Source of the DNA: Lachnospiraceae bacterium UBA1683
Lineage (GTDB): Bacteria; Bacillota; Clostridia; Lachnospirales; Lachnospiraceae
Assembly: GCA_002320245.1 (NCBI GenBank)
Contig: DCKD01000074.1
Span: 1-32,218 of the forward strand
Direction of reading: 5' to 3'
Length of the DNA stretch: 32,218 bases
The translations under genes were made by a program, and so were the position numbers. Shown here piece after piece: positions 1 to 7,970 of this stretch (positions are counted from its first letter, which is position 1; every line of letters begins with the position of its first letter). Under the pieces are notes generated by a model. It did not search any database. It was not told where the DNA came from and saw only the letters and a list, made by a program, of their open reading frames with translations.

Positions 1-18
1 GGTATAATCCGTTTTTGT

Positions 19-37
19 AAAGGGGACTGTCCCCTTT
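19..37. repeat. 19-bp GGGGAC/GTCCCC palindrome
   Basis: A perfect palindrome (arms AAAGGGGAC and GTCCCCTTT around one central base) lies downstream of the mrp gene. The same core recurs as a longer hairpin at 24600-24638. The 1-176 stretch around it holds no gene I can support. On the minus strand the hairpin could act as a weak transcription end, but the T-run after it is short. It most resembles a small dispersed REP-like palindrome. Confidence 0.7.
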
Positions 38-176
38 GCGTTCCGTTGTCCAAATACCTTTTGACCCCAACATCATGACATTGGTCACCCATACCACATC
101 TTTTTATAAACGACAATATCCATCCTTTTCATCCGGCGGAACTTTTCACTTCCATCCGGTTATTCCATATCCAATA

Positions 177-1007
177 CTACAATTCAATCTCTTTCAGATA
201 TGGATTCTGTACTTCGTAGAACCGTTCTTCTTCAACCGCCTGTGCTATCTCCGTATCAATCGGCATCTTGCCAAGCACCGGTATATCCAGTTCTTCCGCA
301 ATCTCATCAATATGGCTCTCACCGAATACCTTGATTTCCCTGCCGCAATCCGGACATTTCACATAGCTGTAGTTTTCTACAATACCAAGTACCGGTATAT
401 TCATCTGCTTCGCCATACCATATGCCTTTTTTACAATCATCTGTACCAAATCCTGTGGAGATGTGACAATCACAACACCGTCCACCGGAAGAGACTGGAA
501 CACCGTCAGCGGCACATCTCCAGTTCCGGGCGGCATATCTACAAACAAATAGTCCAAATCATCCCAGATAACGTCTGTCCAGAACTGCTTTACCACCCCT
601 GCAATAATCGGACCTCTCCAGATAACCGGAGCCTCTTCATCATCCAACAACAGATTAACCGACATAATCCTTGTGCCATCCTTTGCGATGCTCGGGAAAA
701 TTCCCTGTTCGCTTCCCTGTGCCATTCCATGCACGCCATACATCTTCGGAATCGACGGACCTGTAACGTCTGCGTCCAAAATTCCGACACTGTATCCTTT
801 CTCTCTCATCATGCGCGCCAGAGATGCAGTAACAAATGACTTTCCGACTCCGCCTTTACCACTGACAATTCCAATCACTTTTTTTACACTGGAATATGGG
901 TTCGCCGGTTCTTTCATATCTGCTTTCTTACTGCTGCAGCTATCTGCATGAGAACAACCTGCACAGGATTCCTCTGTGCATCCACTTTTATTATTTTCTT
1001 CTGCCAT
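177..1007 (-). CDS. Mrp/NBP35-family (ApbC) Fe-S cluster carrier ATPase
   Basis: This is a 276-residue P-loop ATPase of the Mrp/ApbC/NBP35 family, which binds and transfers iron-sulfur clusters in the cytoplasm. The deviant Walker A motif GKGGVGKS is at residues 50-57, DMPPGTGD follows near 158-165, and a CPDC pair at 218-221 is the usual cluster-bridging CxxC. A cysteine-rich N-terminus (C10, C15, C18, C24) is typical of clostridial members and could hold an extra cluster. I chose the ATG at 1007, giving MAEENNKSGC; an in-frame start at 1061 would add 18 unconserved residues, and AGG lies about 10 bases ahead of 1007. The MATE gene ends 82 bases upstream on the same strand. The family is clear, but the client proteins cannot be told from sequence. 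Confidence 0.93.
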   Translation of the reverse strand: MAEENNKSGCTEESCAGCSHADSCSSKKADMKEPANPYSSVKKVIGIVSGKGGVGKSFVTASLARMMREKGYSVGILDADVTGPSIPKMYGVHGMAQGSEQGIFPSIAKDGTRIMSVNLLLDDEEAPVIWRGPIIAGVVKQFWTDVIWDDLDYLFVDMPPGTGDVPLTVFQSLPVDGVVIVTSPQDLVQMIVKKAYGMAKQMNIPVLGIVENYSYVKCPDCGREIKVFGESHIDEIAEELDIPVLGKMPIDTEIAQAVEEERFYEVQNPYLKEIEL

Positions 1008-1042
1008 ATTTATATACCTGCACTTTCTTCTCGTTTTACTCC

Positions 1043-1071
1043 ATCGTATCACATTTACCAAAAGAATACCA
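1043..1071 (-). promoter_or_regulatory. weak candidate promoter for mrp
   Basis: On the minus strand a TACGAT -10 (1043-1048) preceded by TGA (extended -10 style) has a poor TGGTAT -35 (1066-1071) at 17 bases. It sits in the 82-base gap between the MATE gene and mrp. The mrp gene may equally be read from the MATE promoter. Confidence 0.35.
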
Positions 1072-1089
1072 GTGGTGATTGGAGGGAAA

Positions 1090-2469
1090 CTACACCGTCC
1101 GCGTCACATCATTCAGCCATTTATAACTGCGGTAACGCTTCCACGTAATCGGTATTTTGATGATTTCATCACTCATCAGTATCATATATACAATCGGCAC
1201 GCTGCAATGGAATACAAACGCCGCCAAAGCTCCAAACAGAATCGAGCAGCCCCACATGGTTCCCATATCCAGTATCAGTCCGAATTTCGTGTCACCCCCG
1301 GAGCGGAATACGCCGACAACCAATGTCGTATTCATTGCCTGTCCGATGACAAAATATGACATCACAAAGAACATAAACCGCAAATATTCCTTTGCTGCCG
1401 GGGTCAGTTCAAGAAGTGCTGTCGCAATTGGCGTCGCTGCCAGAATAAGCGCGCTACCTGCGGCTCCCATAATAATACTAAGCACCAGAAACCTGCGCGC
1501 ATACGCCTTCGCATGTTCAAACTTCCGTTCCCCGATTGTTTTTCCGAGATAAATTGCAGCCGCACTGGACAGCCCGAAGGAAACAACCGTTGCCAACTGA
1601 CGCGCCACCTGCGCCACCGAATTTGCAGCTACGGCGGCACTTCCCATATGGCCGAGAATCGCCGTATTAGCTGCCGTCCCCATGCCCCAGAACACTTCAT
1701 TGATGATAACCGGAAACGCATATGTAAAGAAGTCCTTTACAAGGTACTTTTCGGTATGCAAAAAATATTCGAAGCGGAACTTAATCTCTTTGTTATAAAT
1801 TCTTGCATAAGCAAACACCAGCACCAGTTCAATCAGCCTGGCAATCAACGTTGCAATAGCCGCACCCTGAATGCCCATCGCCGGACATCCCAACAACCCA
1901 AAGATGAAAACCGCATTAAGTATGACGTTGCAAACCAATGATATCAAATATACGACCGTCGCAACAACGACGCGCTCCACACTCCGCATGATATAAAGAT
2001 ATACCTGTGTGATTCCCATGGCGACATAGGAAAATGCAACAATTCTCAAATATTTGACACCCTCTGCAATTACTTCCGGGTCGTTGGTAAAAATACCCAT
2101 CAGCAAGTCTGGGACCACAAGCGCCGCAACTGTAAAAATCGCGGTAACAACCATCGCTGACTTCATTCCCAGCGCCAGTATCTTTTCGATTGTCCGCCTG
2201 TCCTGCTTTCCCCAATACTGCGCGGTCAGCACCGTTGCACCTGAGGTCAGGCCAAACAGAAAGAGTACCATGATATACTGCACCTGTCCTGCAAGAGAAG
2301 CCCCGGAAAGTACTTTTTCCCCAACTTTACCAAGCATAATCACATCTGCCGCAGTCACTCCGACATTAATCAGATTCTGCAATGCCATCGGAATGACAAG
2401 TGCAAAAACACTGTGATAAAAGTGTCTCCAGTCGATATCCAGTTTTGTCTGTTCTTTTTCCTTCCACAT
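1090..2469 (-). CDS. MATE family multidrug/cation antiporter
   Basis: This integral membrane protein of about 459 residues belongs to the MATE (multi antimicrobial extrusion) family, whose members export cationic drugs or metabolites with Na+ or H+ influx. The protein is almost entirely hydrophobic segments, as expected for 12 helices in two 6-helix halves; MALQNLINVGVTAADVIMLG at the start of the first half is typical of the family. A TTG at 2493 is in frame, but the ATG at 2469 has GGGGGA at a good distance and is preferred. The gene has its own promoter at 2590-2618 and a leader of roughly 115 bases. Substrate unknown. Confidence 0.9.
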   Translation of the reverse strand: MWKEKEQTKLDIDWRHFYHSVFALVIPMALQNLINVGVTAADVIMLGKVGEKVLSGASLAGQVQYIMVLFLFGLTSGATVLTAQYWGKQDRRTIEKILALGMKSAMVVTAIFTVAALVVPDLLMGIFTNDPEVIAEGVKYLRIVAFSYVAMGITQVYLYIMRSVERVVVATVVYLISLVCNVILNAVFIFGLLGCPAMGIQGAAIATLIARLIELVLVFAYARIYNKEIKFRFEYFLHTEKYLVKDFFTYAFPVIINEVFWGMGTAANTAILGHMGSAAVAANSVAQVARQLATVVSFGLSSAAAIYLGKTIGERKFEHAKAYARRFLVLSIIMGAAGSALILAATPIATALLELTPAAKEYLRFMFFVMSYFVIGQAMNTTLVVGVFRSGGDTKFGLILDMGTMWGCSILFGALAAFVFHCSVPIVYMILMSDEIIKIPITWKRYRSYKWLNDVTRTV

Positions 2470-2527
2470 TTCTATTTTCCCCCATATATCCAAGAGTGCC
2501 CCGTCAGGACGCAGTTTTTATCTGACT

Positions 2528-2575
2528 CCGTAATAAACAAACGAAAGGAACAGTCTGACGGCTGTCCCTTCTTCC
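2528..2575. repeat. imperfect hairpin in the MATE leader
   Basis: Within the MATE leader the arms AAAGGAACAG and CTGTCCCTTC flank a short loop. In minus-strand RNA the mismatches become G-U pairs, so the leader can fold into a stem. The sequence resembles a decayed copy of the GGGGACAGTCCC palindromes at 19-37 and 24600-24638. Kinship is inferred by eye only. Confidence 0.4.
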
Positions 2576-2589
2576 CGGTTAATACTACC

Positions 2590-2618
2590 AATTTATCACA
2601 AATTGCCTGGATAGTCAA
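2590..2618 (-). promoter_or_regulatory. sigma-A-type promoter of the MATE gene
   Basis: On the minus strand TTGACT (2613-2618) and TAAATT (2590-2595) are 17 bases apart, reading toward the MATE gene. The 343-base gene-free stretch 2470-2812 holds this promoter, the MATE leader and the divergent promoter of the plus-strand dehydrogenase; nothing else is apparent there. Confidence 0.65.
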
Positions 2619-2727
2619 CTATTCCGTTTTGTAACCGCTATCGCCACATGAATCAAAGCAAATGCAAAAGCTATCTTCGCGGCTTTCGGTATATTTTCAC
2701 AAAATTCTATTCTCTTCCCCGAATTAT

Positions 2728-2757
2728 TTGACTTTATTTTTCTCAAAATGATATGAT
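2728..2757 (+). promoter_or_regulatory. sigma-A-type promoter of the SDR pseudogene
   Basis: TTGACT (2728-2733) and TATGAT (2752-2757) are separated by 18 bases, about 55 bases before the start codon. An AAGGAGG ribosome site at 2799-2805 precedes the ATG at 2813, so expression signals remain intact although the reading frame is broken. Confidence 0.7.
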
Positions 2758-2812
2758 GTATACAATCATCTTGGGAAAACTATGTTATCCCAGACAATAA
2801 GGAGGTTAGATA

Positions 2813-3609
2813 ATGAGATTTAAAGGTAAAAGTGTTGTTGTAACTGGTGCAAGCTCAGGTATGGGCAGAAAAATTGCTCTGGATTTCGCAAAAGAAGGCG
2901 CAACTGTTATCGCCGTTGCCCGTAGAAAAGAGCGTCTGGAAGAACTACACAACGAAGCTGCTGAGCTTGCCGGAAAGATTCTTCCATATCCGGGAGATGT
3001 TTCATCTCAGGAGGTTAACGATGGAATGATTGATTTCGCAGTAAAAGAATGCGGAAAACTGGATGTGCTCGTAAATAATGCCGATATCATGGACGAATTT
3101 GTGCCTGTCGGCGATCTGACTAATGAACTCTGGCATAAAATAATCACCGTCAATCTTGAGGGACCGATGTTTGCTATGCGCAAAGCCGTTCAGGTTATGT
3201 GCGGTCAGGAAAACGGCGGTAATATCGTAAATGTTGCCTCCATCGGTGGTGTGCGCGGATGCCGTGCCGGAGCTGCCTACACAGCTTCCAAGCATGCTCT
3301 TGTCGGAATGACCAAGAATACCGCTTATATGTATACAGTTTTTTCTTCGCATTTCTATGCGTCTTTGCTATTTATAATAAAATCCGTTGTAACGTAATCT
3401 GCCCGGGCGGTGTTGAGACTGAAGTAATGAACAGCCAGACAAACATTAACCAAATGGGTATGGACCGTATCATGGCTGGCCTGGATAATTCTATCCCGCA
3501 GGGACAGCCGGAAGACATTTCCTCTGCTGTATTATTCGCAGCAAGCGACGACGCTAAATTCATGACCGGAGCCGTCATGGTTATCGATGGTGGTGTAAGC
3601 TGCAACTAA
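2813..3609 (+). pseudogene. short-chain dehydrogenase/reductase, interrupted by a small frameshifting insertion
   Basis: Two frames together make one classical SDR of the expected size (about 250 residues). The first frame (2813-3397) carries the NAD(P)-binding TGASSGMG motif, the SIGG serine and the YTASKHA catalytic Tyr/Lys. The second frame resumes at about 3393 with IRCNVICPGGVETEV and ends with the normal SDR terminus TGAVMVIDGG. Between TAYMY and IRCN the family has about 4 residues; here there are 47 bases, an excess near 35 that breaks the frame. The extra DNA is T-rich and includes CGCAT-TTCT-ATGCG, a small hairpin. The NNAG motif reads NNAD, a second sign of decay. Promoter and ribosome site remain good. 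It is the only complete gene on the plus strand. Substrate class is not recognisable. Confidence 0.8.
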
Positions 3610-3633
3610 TCATATTGGAATGCAAACTCCCCT

Positions 3634-4488
3634 TTAGAAATACACTCTCTCCCGATCCGGATGCTCCCCTGACCATCCTGCCTGCGGCATCGTCCGCAAC
3701 CGGTACATATCTTCCTCAGATATTTCAAACGAAAACAAATCCTGATTTTCTTTCATTCTCTCCATTGTGGAAGACTTCGGAAGCGGGATTACTCCGTTCT
3801 GCACAGCAAATCTCAAACAGAGCTGTGCCGGAGAAATCCTGTATTTTTCTGTCAGTTCCGAAAACAGCGGATCTCCAAACATTCTTCCCCGTCCGAGCGG
3901 GCTCCATCCCTGTACCCGGATATCATGTTCCTTACAGTACTGTACCGCTGCTTCCTGTGCATATCCCGGATGATATTCCAGTTGGTTCGTCATCGGCTCA
4001 ATATCACAGTTCTGTAAAATGTTTTCAATATGATGCGGCAGGAAATTACTCAGTCCTATTGCCCGTACTTTCTTTGATTGATAAAGTTCCTCCAGCACCC
4101 TCCATGTATCCACATCTAACTGCTTCCAATCCATGTAACCCGGTGTCGGCAGCGGCCAGTGAATCATATACAAATCCAGATAATCTGTCTGCAGGCGTTC
4201 CAGGCTTTGTGCGAACGCAGCTTTTGTCCTTTCATACCCCATCTCGTCTTTCCAAACCTTTGAAGCAAGGAAGTATTCTTTTCTTGGGACTCCGCTTTTT
4301 TGAATGGCATCCCCAAGATACTGCTCCGTTCCATAGAATGACGCCGTATCAAAATACCGGTATCCTGCCTCAATTGCCGTCTGAATTACGCGAGAGCTCT
4401 CATCCGCCGCCGCTTTATAAGTTCCGTATGCGACACAGGGAATCTCCACCCCGTTGCGCAACGTATAACAATCATAAATCGTGTTCAT
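3634..4488 (-). CDS. aldo/keto reductase family oxidoreductase
   Basis: This cytosolic NADPH-dependent aldo/keto reductase of 284 residues belongs to the 2,5-diketo-gluconate reductase-like group. The catalytic tetrad is visible at D47, Y52, K77 and H110 (FDTASFYG, SKVW, MIHWPLP), and the late segment IPLPKSS near residue 230 binds the cofactor phosphate. I chose the ATG at 4488, which has GGAGGAG in front; an upstream in-frame start at 4563 would lie inside the terminator of the heat-shock operon and is rejected. The gene has its own strong promoter and ends 24 bases from the convergent SDR pseudogene with no clear terminator between. The natural substrate cannot be told. Confidence 0.92.
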   Translation of the reverse strand: MNTIYDCYTLRNGVEIPCVAYGTYKAAADESSRVIQTAIEAGYRYFDTASFYGTEQYLGDAIQKSGVPRKEYFLASKVWKDEMGYERTKAAFAQSLERLQTDYLDLYMIHWPLPTPGYMDWKQLDVDTWRVLEELYQSKKVRAIGLSNFLPHHIENILQNCDIEPMTNQLEYHPGYAQEAAVQYCKEHDIRVQGWSPLGRGRMFGDPLFSELTEKYRISPAQLCLRFAVQNGVIPLPKSSTMERMKENQDLFSFEISEEDMYRLRTMPQAGWSGEHPDRERVYF

Positions 4489-4515
4489 TTCAAATCTCCT
4501 CCCAGATATTTCTTT

Positions 4516-4544
4516 ATCATAATATAATTTTCCGTTTCTGTCAA
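4516..4544 (-). promoter_or_regulatory. sigma-A-type promoter of the aldo/keto reductase gene
   Basis: On the minus strand a consensus TTGACA (4539-4544) and TATGAT (4516-4521) are 17 bases apart, about 30 bases before the start codon. The first TT of the -35 box belongs to the T-run of the dnaJ terminator, so terminator and promoter abut. Confidence 0.78.
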
Positions 4545-4576
4545 AAAAAGCAGAATGCCTCACGCATCCTGCTTTT
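4543..4576 (-). terminator. Rho-independent terminator of the heat-shock operon
   Basis: Just after the dnaJ stop, minus-strand RNA forms a GCAGGATGC/GCATTCTGC stem (one G-U pair) with a 5-base loop, extended by A-U pairs and followed by seven Ts. This is a classic intrinsic terminator closing hrcA-grpE-dnaK-dnaJ. Confidence 0.82.
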
Positions 4577-4605
4577 ACTTCGCTTTTTCCTGGATTTTTC
4601 TCAGA

Positions 4606-5796
4606 TTATTCGTCAAATGCTTCCTTGACTTTATCCATGAATCCTTTTTTCTTTGCTTTTCCTTTTGGTTCTTCCCCCTCTTTATTCTGATTGAGGGTGT
4701 TACCGGTCAGCATATCAAACTGGCGCAATGCTTCTTTTGCCTCTGCGCTCAGTTTCTCCGGCGTCTGGATAACCAGTGTCACATAATGGTCGCCTCTCAC
4801 CTGAGGATTTCTTAAGGACGGAACGCCTTTCCCTTTGAGACGTACCTTTGTATCGGTCTTCGTTCCCGGTTTTACTGTATAGATGACTTCACCATCCACG
4901 GTAGGGACACGGATGTCACCACCCAACGCAGCCTGTGCAAAGGAAATCGGTACTGTTGAAAAAATGTGTACATCCTGACGCTGGAAAATCGGGTGTCTGG
5001 ATACATTTACCTCAACAAGCAAATCACCCCTCGGACCACCGTTCGCACCCGGCTCGCCCTTTTCACGGATACGGACGCTCTGTCCGTTATCAATTCCCGC
5101 CGGAATCGACACCTGAATTTTCTTCTTGCTGGATGTATACCCAGTTCCTGCACATGCAGAACATTTTTCCTTAATAACCTTACCGGAACCACCGCAGTTC
5201 GGACATGTCTGGACATTCTGAACTGTGCCGAAGAAAGATTGGGAAGTATAAACAACCTGACCTTTTCCGCCACATTTCGGACAAGTCTCCGGAGATGTTC
5301 CCGGTTTTGCTCCTGTACCACCGCAAGCCGTACATGAGTCCTTCAGAATTAAATCCAGCTCCTTCTGGCAGCCGAACACTGCCTCTTCAAATGTGATACG
5401 GATGCTTTTACGGATATTTGCCCCCTTCATCGGGCTGTTCGATGCACGCCCTCTTCTGGCGCCTCCGCCGCCAAACAAATCCCCAAATATATCACCAAAA
5501 ATATCACTGAAATCTGCACTGTTGAAATCAAAACCACCAAAACCGCCCGCTCCGCCGGCGCCACCTTCAAATGCAGAATGTCCAAACTGGTCATACTGAC
5601 GGCGTTTGTCCGGATCACTCAGCACCGCATAGGCCTCAGATGCCTCTTTAAACTTCTTCTCTGCCTCTTTATCTCCCGGATTCATATCCGGATGATATTT
5701 TTTCGCCAGAACACGGTATGCTTTTTTAATTGCCGCTGCATCAGCATCTTTGCCTACACCAAGCACCTCGTAATAATCTCTTTTTGACTCTGCCAT
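4606..5796 (-). CDS. dnaJ: chaperone protein DnaJ (Hsp40)
   Basis: DnaJ is the J-domain co-chaperone that delivers unfolded clients to DnaK and stimulates its ATPase. The 396-residue protein has the full class A layout: J domain with HPD at 35-37, a Gly/Phe-rich linker at about 72-115, four CxxCxGxG-type zinc repeats between about 155 and 220 (CTACGGTG, CPKCGGKG, CPNCGGSG, and CSACAGTG with Ala in place of the usual Gly), then two beta-barrel client-binding domains and a charged tail. The ATG at 5796 has AAAGG upstream. It is last in the heat-shock operon, 163 bases after dnaK, with a hairpin in the gap that may tune dnaJ output below dnaK. Confidence 0.98.
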   Translation of the reverse strand: MAESKRDYYEVLGVGKDADAAAIKKAYRVLAKKYHPDMNPGDKEAEKKFKEASEAYAVLSDPDKRRQYDQFGHSAFEGGAGGAGGFGGFDFNSADFSDIFGDIFGDLFGGGGARRGRASNSPMKGANIRKSIRITFEEAVFGCQKELDLILKDSCTACGGTGAKPGTSPETCPKCGGKGQVVYTSQSFFGTVQNVQTCPNCGGSGKVIKEKCSACAGTGYTSSKKKIQVSIPAGIDNGQSVRIREKGEPGANGGPRGDLLVEVNVSRHPIFQRQDVHIFSTVPISFAQAALGGDIRVPTVDGEVIYTVKPGTKTDTKVRLKGKGVPSLRNPQVRGDHYVTLVIQTPEKLSAEAKEALRQFDMLTGNTLNQNKEGEEPKGKAKKKGFMDKVKEAFDE

Positions 5797-5836
5797 AATA
5801 AACTACCTTTCATCTGTTTCATTGTGTAACACAAAA

Positions 5837-5866
5837 TCTACGGAACCATTTGACCGGTTCCGTAGA
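5837..5866 (-). terminator. hairpin between dnaK and dnaJ, possible partial terminator
   Basis: An 11-bp perfect inverted repeat (TCTACGGAACC and GGTTCCGTAGA) with an 8-base loop lies about 40 bases before dnaJ. On the minus strand it is followed by only four Ts, so it is a weak or leaky terminator at best, or an RNA stability element. A second hairpin (GTTCCGGGA 5888-5896 with TCCCGGAAC 5927-5935) lies between it and dnaK. Confidence 0.5.
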
Positions 5867-5959
5867 ATATATTCACTGCCGCAGGAAGTTCCGGGATACT
5901 AAGCCCGAGACGTACCTTGCCAAGTTTCCCGGAACAGTCCCCACTGCTTGTGAAAAATC

Positions 5960-7825
5960 CTAGACTTCTTTATAATCTCCGTCAACCACATCATCGCCCT
6001 GGAAACCATCCGGAGCCGGTCCTGCCTCCGGTGTCGGACCGGCTTGCGGACCTGCCTGCGGACCTGCCTGCTCATACATCTTTGTGAACAGTTTCTGTGC
6101 ACTCTCCATCAGTTTTTCCTTTGCTGCTTTAATTTCAGCAATCTGAGCATCTGTTGTCTCTTCCGGTGCGGATTTTGCAAGAAGGTCTTTCAGTGCCTGG
6201 CAGTCAGCTTCAACTGCCGCTTTGTCGGTTGCATCCAGCTTGTCACCAACCTCTTTGATGGCTTTTTCTGTCTGGAATACCATTGCATCGGCTTCGTTTC
6301 TTGTATCGATTGTTTCTTTCCGTTTCTTATCCTGTGCCTCGAACTCAGCAGCCTCTTTTACAGCTTTATCAATATCATCATCCGACATATTTGAGCCTGC
6401 TGTAATTGTGATGTGTTGCTCTTTTCCTGTTCCGAGGTCTTTTGCAGATACATTTACGATACCGTTTGCATCAATATCGAATGTAACTTCAATCTGCGGA
6501 ATTCCACGTGGAGCTGGCGGGATTCCATCCAGCCTGAACTGTCCGAGAGACTTATTATCCCTTGCAAACTGTCTCTCACCCTGTACAACATTGATATCAA
6601 CGGCTGTCTGGTTATCTGCTGCCGTTGAGAAAATCTGGCTCTTCTTTGTAGGAATTGTTGTATTTCTCTCAATCAGTCTTGTGGCTACGCCGCCCATTGT
6701 CTCGATGGAGAGTGACAGTGGAGTTACATCCAGAAGAAGGATATCTCCTGCGCCTGAATCTCCGGCAAGTTTACCACCCTGTACGGAAGCACCAAGTGCT
6801 ACACATTCATCCGGGTTCAGAGATTTGCTCGGCTCTTTTCCTGTCAGACGTTTTACTTCTTCCTGAACTGCAGGAATACGTGTAGAACCACCTACCAGAA
6901 GTACCTGGCCAAGTTCAGATGCTGTAATACCTGCGTCTGAAAGCGCACGTCTTACAGGTTCTGCTGTCTTCTCTACCAAATCATGAGTCAGCTCATCGAA
7001 TTTTGCTCTTGTAAGATTCATGTCAAAATGCTTCGGTCCCTCAGCAGTTGCCGTGATGAACGGAAGATTGATGTTTGTCGTTGTTGCGGAAGAAAGCTCT
7101 TTTTTCGCTTTCTCTGCTGCCTCTTTCAGTCTCTGAAGGGCCATCTTATCGTTGGATAAGTCTACACCTTCTTTTGCCTTGAAATCTGCCAGCATATAAT
7201 CTGTCACTTTCTGGTCAAAGTCATCTCCGCCAAGTCTGTTGTTACCTGCTGTTGACAATACCTCGATGACACCGTCGCCAATCTCGATGATAGATACATC
7301 AAATGTACCGCCGCCTAAATCGTATACCATGATTTTCTGCTCTTTTTCATTGTCAAGACCATAAGCAAGCGCTGCTGCCGTAGGCTCATTGATGATACGT
7401 TTTACATCAAGGCCTGCTATCTTTCCTGCGTCTTTTGTTGCCTGACGCTGAGCATCGTTAAAGTAAGCAGGTACTGTAATAACAGCTTCTGTTACTTTTT
7501 CTCCCAGATATCCTTCCGCATCCGCTTTCAGTTTCTGAAGAATCATTGCAGAAATCTCCTGCGGGGAATACTTCTTATCATCAATTGTAACTTTAAAATC
7601 TGTACCCATCTCTCTCTTAATGGAAGAGATTGTCTTGTCGGCGTTTGTTACTGCCTGACGTTTTGCAGGCTCTCCTACCAGACGCTCTCCTGTCTTTGTA
7701 AATGCCACGACAGATGGTGTTGTTCTTGCACCTTCTGTATTTGCGATAACGGTTGGCTGCCCGCCTTCCATTACGGCTACACAACTGTTCGTTGTACCCA
7801 AATCAATACCAATGATTTTTCCCAT
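5960..7825 (-). CDS. dnaK: molecular chaperone DnaK (Hsp70)
   Basis: DnaK is the ATP-driven Hsp70 that binds exposed hydrophobic segments of nascent or misfolded proteins, working with DnaJ and GrpE. This 621-residue version begins MGKIIGIDLGTTNSC with phosphate loop 1, contains the Hsp70 signature VYDLGGGTFDVSII in the ATPase domain, and has a beta-sandwich client domain, a helical lid and a flexible tail. The tail has short Gly-Pro-Gln-Ala repeats before the acidic EGDDVVDGDY-like end (here GDDVVDGDYKEV). The start is the ATG at 7825, which has AGGAGG 8-10 bases ahead; the frame stays open upstream to 7936 but that part is a structured intergenic sequence, not protein. Confidence 0.99.
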   Translation of the reverse strand: MGKIIGIDLGTTNSCVAVMEGGQPTVIANTEGARTTPSVVAFTKTGERLVGEPAKRQAVTNADKTISSIKREMGTDFKVTIDDKKYSPQEISAMILQKLKADAEGYLGEKVTEAVITVPAYFNDAQRQATKDAGKIAGLDVKRIINEPTAAALAYGLDNEKEQKIMVYDLGGGTFDVSIIEIGDGVIEVLSTAGNNRLGGDDFDQKVTDYMLADFKAKEGVDLSNDKMALQRLKEAAEKAKKELSSATTTNINLPFITATAEGPKHFDMNLTRAKFDELTHDLVEKTAEPVRRALSDAGITASELGQVLLVGGSTRIPAVQEEVKRLTGKEPSKSLNPDECVALGASVQGGKLAGDSGAGDILLLDVTPLSLSIETMGGVATRLIERNTTIPTKKSQIFSTAADNQTAVDINVVQGERQFARDNKSLGQFRLDGIPPAPRGIPQIEVTFDIDANGIVNVSAKDLGTGKEQHITITAGSNMSDDDIDKAVKEAAEFEAQDKKRKETIDTRNEADAMVFQTEKAIKEVGDKLDATDKAAVEADCQALKDLLAKSAPEETTDAQIAEIKAAKEKLMESAQKLFTKMYEQAGPQAGPQAGPTPEAGPAPDGFQGDDVVDGDYKEV

Positions 7826-7970
7826 GATTAATGTCCTCCTAATTTTATTCTCTAATAATTTGATAGATTTTCTAAGGAAGTCCGATTCGCCCGGTCCGAC
7901 AATCCCTCGCCAGGTTCTTTCGAACAATCTTCGCACGAAGTTTGAAAATGCCCCACTAAGTGCTCTGAAT
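7826..7970 (-). other. structured 145-base grpE-dnaK intergenic sequence
   Basis: The gap can form several small hairpins in minus-strand RNA: CTTCG-TG-CGAAG (7929-7940) and GTTC-GAAA-GAAC with a GNRA loop (7914-7925), followed by a GC-rich segment containing the repeated heptamers GTCGGAC and ATCGGAC. The dnaK-dnaJ gap also runs from a GTGGGG to a GGA-ACTTCCT-like end and may be related. No T-run follows, so it is not a terminator. Function unknown; a processed spacer or a dispersed repeat are both possible. Confidence 0.4.

Noticed and set aside
36..839. Long plus-strand open frame at the left end
   Set aside because: It lies mostly opposite the mrp gene, has no family motifs and no ribosome site; it is an antisense shadow.
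3325..3400. Programmed -1 frameshift at the T6 run in the SDR gene
   Set aside because: A slip would add about a dozen hydrophobic residues next to the catalytic helix, which the family does not have; an insertion mutation explains the data more simply.
3615..4628. 337-codon plus-strand open frame opposite the aldo/keto reductase
   Set aside because: The minus strand carries a complete catalytic tetrad with promoter and ribosome site; the plus-strand frame is low-complexity Ser/Pro and unrecognisable.
7826..7936. N-terminal extension of DnaK
   Set aside because: The frame is open, but DnaK conservation starts at MGKIIGIDLG, which has its own AGGAGG; the upstream part is hairpin-rich intergenic sequence.
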